Shown piece after piece: positions 55,903 through 64,000 of a stretch of DNA of 64,000 bases (position 1 is its first letter; every line of letters starts with the position of its first letter). The notes under the pieces are model-generated. The model worked only from the letters and a program-made list of their open reading frames with translations. It was not told the DNA's origin and made no database searches. The DNA comes from Corella eumyota (taxonomy: Eukaryota; Chordata; Ascidiacea; Phlebobranchia; Corellidae): the NCBI GenBank assembly GCA_963082875.1, contig OY720102.1, positions 2,790,001-2,854,000 on the forward strand. The letters run 5' to 3'. Made by a program: the position numbers and the translations under genes.

Positions 55903-58900
55903 TCATTCAAAATACCCTAATACAATAATAGTTAGACTTTCAAGCATGAGGACGACTCCACACACAATAGTTATAACTGCAAATATTTTCTTTGGTGTCT
56001 TGATTGGTGCTTCGTCGAGTTTAAGGTAGAAAACAGAAGGTAGAATAAATACAAGCATAGTGGAAGATGTAGCACCTTGAATAAAGCAAAAATGACTTTA
56101 TTAAATATATTTTTTTACACCAACTAACGATATTGCGCAGTGGCTAAGATTTTAAAAAGTCACTACTACAGGAGGCCCTGGTTTAGTTCTCAATGTGGTG
56201 TTATTGTAACAAATCCGCCATTTAATTGTTTACTGTAACTTGTTATCTGTTCCTAGTAACGTGTTTACACCTTTAGTCACGTGGGCACATCTTATATCTG
56301 TTGTCTGTATCACGTTACTTACAAGTTAAAAGTGTAAGAAATGAATAGTATGAGGGTGTCGTAGTGAACAGCCTGATGAACGGTTGTAATTGGTTGCTTT
56401 ATAGTGTTGATTATCGTTTTGTAAATACATTGTGTTTTATACTGAACTTGTACGAGATTTGAAATTAACGAATTAGGTAAACGTAGAACCGACAGGGAGA
56501 CTTATTTACGTTGCAATATGTTAACAGCCCTATGTTAACTCCTATGTTAGAGCCCAGAATTTATTTGCCGTATTGTAATTTGCTAACTTAAGACTAAATT
56601 AAAGTCATAAAAACCCTACTATTAGGATGTGATACAGAAATGGAACTGTAGTTAATTGAAAAAAAGCAAGTATATTTGTATTAGGAAATCCAATACCTAC
56701 GACACCGAAGACCTCTCTAATATCTGGAACAAACACGACAAATATGTTGATTAAAACCATAAAACACAACATGATCCCAAGATGGCTTATCCACGAAAAT
56801 GGACGATTTCGAAACAATAGAAATGTAACAGCTTTTCGAGCCTAAACCAAGAAGAAAATGTAATAATTCTAACTCAATAATGTTAAAAACAATCTCTTTT
56901 ATAAAAAAGTATTTTAACAAAACATTTAACCTACTTAATGGATTTTAAAAGGTAGTTGTTGCGATAATGAATATATTAACAAACAACTATGGAGCACTTA
57001 CAGGAAAATGAATTAGAGGAACAGTTAGCACCACAGCGATAAGAACGGTAAGACGAACAATCAAAGTTAAGATATCTCCAGGATTGGTGTAGTTGTACAT
57101 CAATAACATTTCAGAATTTACCCAATCTATCAAACAATAAACAGATATTTACTTGTTTTAAAATGTCAGGTATTAGTAACTATTTAATAAACATAGTTTA
57201 CGAAATTTTATTTTATTTTTATTTATTTACAAAATTTCACATAAGTTTATTTTACTTTAATAAATTTAACCCCCCTTACAATAACCAACATATTTATAAA
57301 CTGTTCTAATAACCTTTTTTTAGGTTTATCTTAATATACTTACTGTAAAAGGTAAGATATCCAAACAACGATGCGAGAGAATATAAAGTATAACATAAAC
57401 CCAATGACGTATTCGCTACTTTTTGCATCCGATCCGCACTTGGTCTAAAAGGCAATTATATTTTAACACAATATTTGATACTAAAACGTATTTTAGAGCA
57501 AAAAATGTAAAAATTTACCTTTTTAACTCGGCGTAAATTGGCAATACTGCTGTATGACATACAAAGGAAAACATCATCATTGGAATACTGTAAGCCCACT
57601 ACAATAAAGACAATCTCTAATTAAAAATATTTGAAATATTTTTTTGAAAGATTTATCTTATTTTAAGCAACACTTACTCTGTTTGTCAACGCAACTGCTT
57701 TAGCTTTGCACTGCTGAGGTCCATTCAAATGATAAAATTCCTCGAATTCGCCATATCCATGAGATAGATCTGTAATATTTGGACCGGTAGTGTTCGCTAA
57801 AGAGTCCATCGAGGAGTTTGTTGTTATATTTTCAAACGTTCTGGTATCCAACGGGCATGGTACTGTAAACTTTTTCGCTATAACCTAAATAAAAATCAGG
57901 AATTGTTCAGAATAAGTAACTACAAATAACATGATATTTAAGAATGCAATAATCAACTAATTTTTTACTCACAACTCCAGTAAAAAAGAACATGCAAAAG
58001 ATTGAAAATCCACTGGTATATCCAAGAAACCCGATGTTTTTAAACGTTGCAAGTGGAATTATTACCAAAACAGTCACCAGCACTACTAAGTAATCTCCGT
58101 TTAAATACCAGGACCTAATAAAAATATAAAATATTGGTAAGCAAAAATAAATTGGACCTTTGAAAGCTGATAACAAAACCATGACAATTATGACGTAGTC
58201 ATTTAATGCTAAATGAATAATTTAGGCATAATCTTCTGTAAAAACAGGATTAGTAAATAATATCGTTGCGGTATTGGGCACGTTATATTAAGTGGTTTTT
58301 AATTTATAAAAATAAAGTCATCAATATCAGATCAAAAAATATTTAAAAGGTCAGATGTTAATTAATTTGTAAAAACACTTTTACTTAATTTTAAATCTAG
58401 TCACTTAAGATAAAACCAACAAAAAACAATTTAAATGGCAAACACTTGAAAAATATTATTAGTTTTTTTTTATAAATCTAACAAAAAAGTTGTTACCCAT
58501 CTGACTCGTGCATTCCCAATAATGTCATCAGAACATTTGGTAACTCATACTTAATAATAAACATGTACGAACACATGGCTCCTGTGTTTTGTAATACGAT
58601 ACAACATGCTGCAACGACCTTGAAATAATAACAAATTAATTATTAAATTAAAATAAAATAAAATCATCTTGCAGTGATATAAGAAAATGTAAATGCTAAA
58701 GAAATTGTTGTCTTTTATACTATGCCAAGCTTTATGACTTTTTCGAATTTCTTTAAATCAACTGATTTTTGGTACGTTTTACACTTAAATTTTTATTTGA
58801 TTTCTTGGAGTTAGTATACTAACCATTCCAGGAAGACCATAAGCCTCTCTGCCAAGTTTTTCGTAAGCTTTAACTCCGGTTTTATCACACATTATAAGAA

Positions 58901-61622
58901 GAAGGTGGATTGCAAATAAAGCAAATGCAGCAACGAATGTCAAGAAAAAACTAAAAACAAAAAATAAAAATTGATTTATATCATATAAGAATGTCATAAA
59001 TATGTTGTGCACAATATAACATAATTTATGGTGTCGGCGTATTGTGCTTAATTAATGAATGCTATGTTATACGAGTTCATATTCAAGGGTAATTAAAATA
59101 CATTCAATATAGAGGAGTTTATTATCACATAGTTTACATACAAATACAAATATATACCAATTTTGGGTAAAACAAAACTCAATTAAATCCTAATTGAATG
59201 TGGTTATGTCAAAATGTTTTTTACGTAACATTTTACAATCTGTGCGCACAAGATGAGCAAATGTCATGGTTTAAATGTAAGGAATGTGAATCTACTACAT
59301 CGAGTTAAAACATAACAAAAATTTTTTGAATTAAAAAAGTTGATTCAAGACTTCCATACATGACCAAATTGGTATAGAAAACCATACATGACCAATTGGT
59401 ATATAAAGTTTAAGCAATTTAAATGCAAAAAATAAATATTTTTTAAATAGTTTTGTAGTTGTAAGCATTTATATTTTATATATATATAAAGATCACTAAC
59501 TTATTACATTATTTTCATTTTAAATTATTTTTTTATTAATTTTTTTTGTTTAACTTAGTATGTCATTTAATTACTAATTCTTAAAAAAACGTATTCTAGT
59601 GATTGATAAACCGGTTAAACTTATCGACCTACAAAAAATACGTAAAATATGCCCACAATATTACCGCTATGGTGTTTGGGTTTTTGTGGGCGGGAACCTA
59701 TTGTAGATTTCTATTGGTTTAAACTACTACGGTACGATGGTTAACACGTTAAACGCATATGTTCCCACTTAATTAAGTCATCCGTAGTAAAATTGATAAA
59801 AGCGACTTTGTAGTCAATGTGTTAAGCTTCAGTTAGGATGTAATACAAGAATTTTTACGGTATTGAAAAAGTCTATATTGATATTTGTAAAAAACAGTTA
59901 TTTCATTGCATTCTATAGTTCCAAGCCTACATATTCTTTTAATCAAAACTTTTAAATATTTGTAATACTATTGTACAATACATATTGTAACTTTGTAGTA
60001 TTTAGGAATTAAATGTAACATTTAAAAGTTAGTAATTAAGTTTTGTTAAACTTTTCAATACATTTTTAAGGACATTCACTTTTGTTTAAGGTAAAATACA
60101 CAGAAGATCTTATATTCTATACCTATTATGACCATACCATTTCCACAGAGATATAATACATTAAATTAAACGTTTACTTACAAGAACAAAACATATCCAA
60201 GCTGGGCCATAGCATAAGCAAGCCCAAGAATTCCTGATCCCAAGACTGCGTTCATCAGATTAAAAACACTCAACGGAAATGAAGCTGTTCCTTTCTGTAG
60301 ATCCTGATGGTAAACACTTGCTTTGCTGGGTTTGTGCTTAAGCATAGCCTAAAACAAATAAGTCATAATTAAAAAGTCATATAGTTTTTTACATTGTGCA
60401 AGAAGAGTTGTTTTTGTAAAGGCAAGTCACATATTTATTTAGTTTTTTTGTGAATGTTACATGCACATTTATTTTTAAACTTTTTAAAGAAAGTTTTGTT
60501 TTATACTATATTATTTTAGCCCAGATATTTAAACATTTATTCAAGGATTTATATTTCAGGGGACAACAAGCTTTATATTGACATTTCACCATATTTTTAT
60601 GGAATATAACACAAAGCTTTTTGTGTGTATAAGCCAACTATTGTCCGAAACATCTAAAAATAACTTCATTGTTGTAGTCATATGCTACCGTATGTAAGAT
60701 TTACGAAGCAACAGAATAATACTATAAGCAGGATAAGATGCGCAAACGTTAAACTAATTCAAAATATTCGCCAAATTGATAATAAGGTTTTAGGTTACAA
60801 TATTATTATAAGGTTTTAAGTTACAATATTATCTCGTAGTAATTTCATATTGCTACGGAAGTTTTCATATGAAAATGTTGCAAATTTAAGTTTGCAATAG
60901 CCATACGTTTTTAATATTTTTCTTGCGAAAATGCGCTGTAATGTCCGACATATAATAAGAAGGAAATATGTAAATATGGACAATTAGCAATTAACTGCTC
61001 TAAAAAAAGTTTTTATAAAACAATTTTAATGTTTCAATTTTGATGATATTTCGCCAATAAAGCAACTCTTATTTTATAACTTGATTAACCGATAGCAAAG
61101 TGAAACTAGTTTATAAATGGTGTAATTTATAAATCAACATTTTTATATTAAGTCTAAATTTTTAATTACAAACCTTTGTTGAGTTTCCTCTAAAAATAGG
61201 AGAGTTATCATCCTCCAAAAACACATCATTTTCATTATTTCTTTTCCTCGATTCTCTTCTAGTGTATGGGTCAGCAGTTCTAGAACCATGCCGACTGTAA
61301 AGAATTTCATTTGATATCATAATTAATTCAATATTAAAAAGTTTAATTTTCTTGCAATATTTTTTTCAATGTCAGTTTAAAATGATTTTGGTACTAAATA
61401 ATTTAAAAGATTGAAATTTTTCAGGTACTTTAATGTTTCTTGTATACATAACAAGTATGTTCGTTGTATGTGATTCATTGTTTTAAAATAATATAAACAC
61501 AGAAGCGTTAAGTCATAGTATTGTGTTCATATGTTTATGGTGTTATTATATTTTTAGAGTGTTTAAACCGAATTAATTTTGAATGAAACTTACCCGTTTT
61601 CAACCAATTCAATTGAATCCAT
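55903..61622 (-). CDS. SLC38A: SLC38 (SNAT1/2/4-type) amino-acid transporter, gene 2 (complete, 12 exons)
   Basis: Exons on the minus strand: 61622-61594, 61294-61174, 60348-60182, 58950-58824, 58618-58497, 58114-57973, 57884-57678, 57598-57519, 57444-57344, 57126-57002, 56841-56697, 56075-55903, giving 512 residues. Exons 4-6 and 8-12 have exactly the same lengths as in gene 1 (127, 122, 142, 80, 101, 125, 145, 173), and all phases are shared. Family motifs are [55 protein letters not shown] and [13 protein letters not shown]. The extracellular-loop exon is 207 nt against 339 in gene 1 but keeps the flanking Cys residues and N-glycosylation sites. The cytoplasmic N-terminus is charged and differs from gene 1. 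Role as for gene 1: sodium-coupled uptake of neutral amino acids is expected. One donor is gttagt (after 58824) and one gtttgt (after 61174). Confidence 0.95.
56202..56330 (+). repeat. Dispersed repeat R1, copy 4 (last intron of SLC38 gene 2)
   Basis: The best match to the copy at 1903-2035: 'ttgtaacaaatccgccattt', 'gtttactgtaacttgttat' and 'cacctttagtcacgtg' are nearly unchanged. It lies between exons 12 and 11 of the minus-strand transporter, antisense to it. Confidence 0.8.
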
Positions 61623-63723
61623 TTTCTTGCAAGAAATTAGACAGAAAATGATATTCCTAAACTGTTAAAATATTCTACTTAACTTCAAATAAAATAAAAA
61701 ATTATTTTATAACTTTTTATTAGTCACTATTCAGAGAAAACTACTGATTTACTAACTCAACTGCCTGGTAAAAGGGTTAAATGTTTAAGTTTTCCGCATC
61801 AGGAACTAAGCATTTCTACTCAAACTTTCCTGAATTTATTCACAATAAAACGCCCCCACACTTTCCGTAACGTTGCTCAGCGAAATAAGAGAATGATTCG
61901 TGCAACGATTCGAAAAATGTGCGTCACTTACTATAGCAAAGGCGAGACTGTACGAGAGAGAGTGCATGAAGCGGAAATAGTTCGCTCTCAAGAATAAATC
62001 AGGTCGTGTCACATCTCTGGCGTTTCCGTTCATATTTTTCATTTATCTAAACATTCGCGGTCGATAATCTGGTATGATCAAACTCTAATTGTTGTTATGT
62101 TTAGAGCAAGGACATGATTGTAATGGCGATGGAATGTAACGTTTAGTTGCATGTTAAAATGTCTCTTCCTTACGGGACATAAAAAAATTATTATTTTCAA
62201 AATTAATTTAAAGAAAAAAAAATTTGATTTAAGAAAAAACTTAAATTACAGAATTTAAAACAATTTACGCTAAAACCAATGAATTTAAATATTTTATATT
62301 TATTTATTTTTTAAATATAAATGACTTACTAAACCCTTAAGCCCATGTAGGGGTTAAACGGTACGCTCTCTTTTTCTTATTCTTAATAAAATTGTATCTT
62401 GAGAAAAAAAGGGGCCTGTGAAAGTTTCTACTATCAGGTCATGAATGTAAACAAATCACATTTTTGCCAGGCCTAAATTTTATTTCAAACGAACCGAGAC
62501 ATTGCATACAAAATATAAGATTTCCTGTGTAAGTAAATGCAAGTAAAACCGGTTCTTCCAAGTGCCGTAGGTCGTTACACCAATTAAGCTGATCTAACTA
62601 CGAATAAAATATCGTTTAAACATGTTTTAAAGATCACTTTAAGCCAACTAGGTGGTCTGCAGAGAGCTTTGTACATCGTGACATAGCTCATTTAACCACG
62701 CATACTTTACCATGTTAACATAAACAACAGGGTTGCATAAACAATTCTATCTAGCCTATTTCTAAATTAAAAAATAATTTAACATTTTCGGCTATCTGGG
62801 CTTGCAAAATAGCGACCTGCAAAAATAACTGGCCTTCAAAAAAGGGCAGTTACATAATTTTATTACCGACTTTTATAGTCTTAGCCTTAACAAATTAATT
62901 TTTAACTAGGTTTAGTATTATGATATGTTTATCAATAAACGTATATCCCATTTACGTAAATGCACGATCGATAGGTTATCAACATTCATTGAATTTGCCT
63001 GTCATATCATATATCCTATCTTGTCCAACTCGACATTTAAAACGCCTTTCTATTTAAAGCCTTGTCTGTATATATACATTAGCCTATCTATACGGAATCG
63101 CAATACCACGAGCTTTTAAGCCCAGATTTGAACCAGCCGAATAGTTTAAGAATAATCCAGCTTGCAATCGACAAGGGGTTGTTAAAATCTGTGCGAGTCA
63201 GTTCATTCAATTCGCCTTTATACGCGAAAACGTTTACAAAGCAATTTCGATATGTGGATTTTGCAATAAAGCAACGTCCATAGGAATTTCCACATTGATT
63301 TGCAAAAAATGTTTATATTTTGCTTTGTGGCTGAAAAATAAATTTTGCAATGTAATGACGTCAGAAATTGATTTCCCAACCTCTTTTATATTATTACTCA
63401 GTTATAACCTCGTTTGAACTGTTGAAATGTGTAATTTTATCTCAAAGTTGCATTTTAACACAACAAGAATTTTGCAACGAACGGTAATTTTTGAAGTGTA
63501 TCTTATGCTTTATTGCGTAAATAAATGTGTTTTGTTGTAGAAATAGTGGAATCGAATATATTCACATTCTATTTGCCAAATATTTTTCATTCCTTTGGGT
63601 CAGGAAAATTAACCAAAGCTTAAACGGTGGTTCATGATTGAAACCCAAAAACCAAACATTTAAAAGGATTACACTGCGTTTAACCAGTAATTTTTCAAGT
63701 TAAAATGACGTAGATTTCAAGGT
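61623..63723. other. 5' flank of SLC38 gene 2 and intergenic DNA
   Basis: No exon model. The interval upstream of the transporter (61800-62045) is somewhat richer in CpG and may hold its promoter. An acceptor-like 'attttaacag' on the minus strand lies about 40 nt before the start codon. TGACGTCA occurs near 63357. The 64-codon plus frame at 62925 is unsupported. Confidence 0.4.
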
Positions 63724-63857
63724 TTAGTTTCCAGTGGAGCTCACACTTTTAACTCTCTTTCTCTTGTGGTTAACATCTAATATTTTCTCGATGGTTATGC
63801 CAGGGTTGGATAGTGCGGTTGCTAGTATTGAAGCCCCTTCTTCGTTCGGAATTTTAC
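63724..63857 (-). CDS. Last exon of a gene continuing right; possibly leucine-rich-repeat type
   Basis: On the minus strand an acceptor (ttttaag, AG at 63859-63858) is followed by 2 nt plus 44 codons ending in TAA at 63726-63724. The peptide reads KIPNEEGASILATALSNPGI then TIEKILDVNH and a basic Ser-rich tail. The pattern EGASILATALSNPG..IEKILDVN resembles a ribonuclease-inhibitor-type leucine-rich repeat (GA..LA.AL..N..L..LD...N). Only one repeat is visible, so the family is a suggestion; the rest of the gene lies beyond the window. Confidence 0.5.
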
Positions 63858-64000
63858 CTTAAAAACACAAATATTTACTCTTGATATGATATTACTGATT
63901 CAAAAAAAAGAGAATTAACCGTTCTTAATATTATCAATTTAGTATTCATACAGTTAACAGTTATTCTAGATTAATTGTTTATTTAGAAACAATATTTATT

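Noticed and set aside
62925-63119. 64-codon plus-strand ORF
   Set aside because: AT-rich chance frame with no domain or splice support.

Overview
The window looks like nuclear DNA of a tunicate, most likely a Ciona species. It is AT-rich, introns are mostly short, and the genes are chordate-type (kizuna, MDGA, Hes, SLC38). Acceptor-like sites sit just upstream of start codons, which fits the spliced-leader trans-splicing known in Ciona. All exon models below were built by hand from splice sites, reading frame and family resemblance; no database search was run.

Layout. 1-1493 (minus): the 5' four exons of a kizuna-like centrosomal coiled-coil gene running off the left edge. About 4700-14440: a strange stretch with no recognisable protein, but with minus-strand exon-like blocks, several of them local duplicates, and a tandem array of seven ~612-bp units (7555-12060), each carrying an exon-like cassette. 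16006-25859 (plus): a complete MDGA-type gene of 21 exons (22 if a 72-nt in-frame intron is real), encoding signal peptide, six Ig domains, FnIII, MAM and a GPI signal. Its intron 19 holds an 889-bp foldback element. 26-32 kb: intergenic. 33096-34324 (minus): a complete three-exon Hes repressor ending in WRPW, with a TATA box and Hes- and Su(H)-type sites upstream. 35-48 kb: a large, mostly non-coding interval with dispersed repeats, SINEs and G+C-rich patches that may be regulatory. 48420-55053 (plus) and 55903-61622 (minus): two complete SLC38 (SNAT-type) amino-acid transporter genes, tail to tail, with the same 12-exon structure; one is an inverted duplicate of the other. 63724-63857 (minus): the last exon of a gene, possibly of leucine-rich-repeat type, that continues off the right edge.

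The genes do not form one pathway. The two transporters are recent relatives; the rest are neighbours by position. The most unusual material is the 4.7-14.4 kb region of duplicated exon-like blocks and the strong excess of the palindrome TGACGTCA over the whole window.
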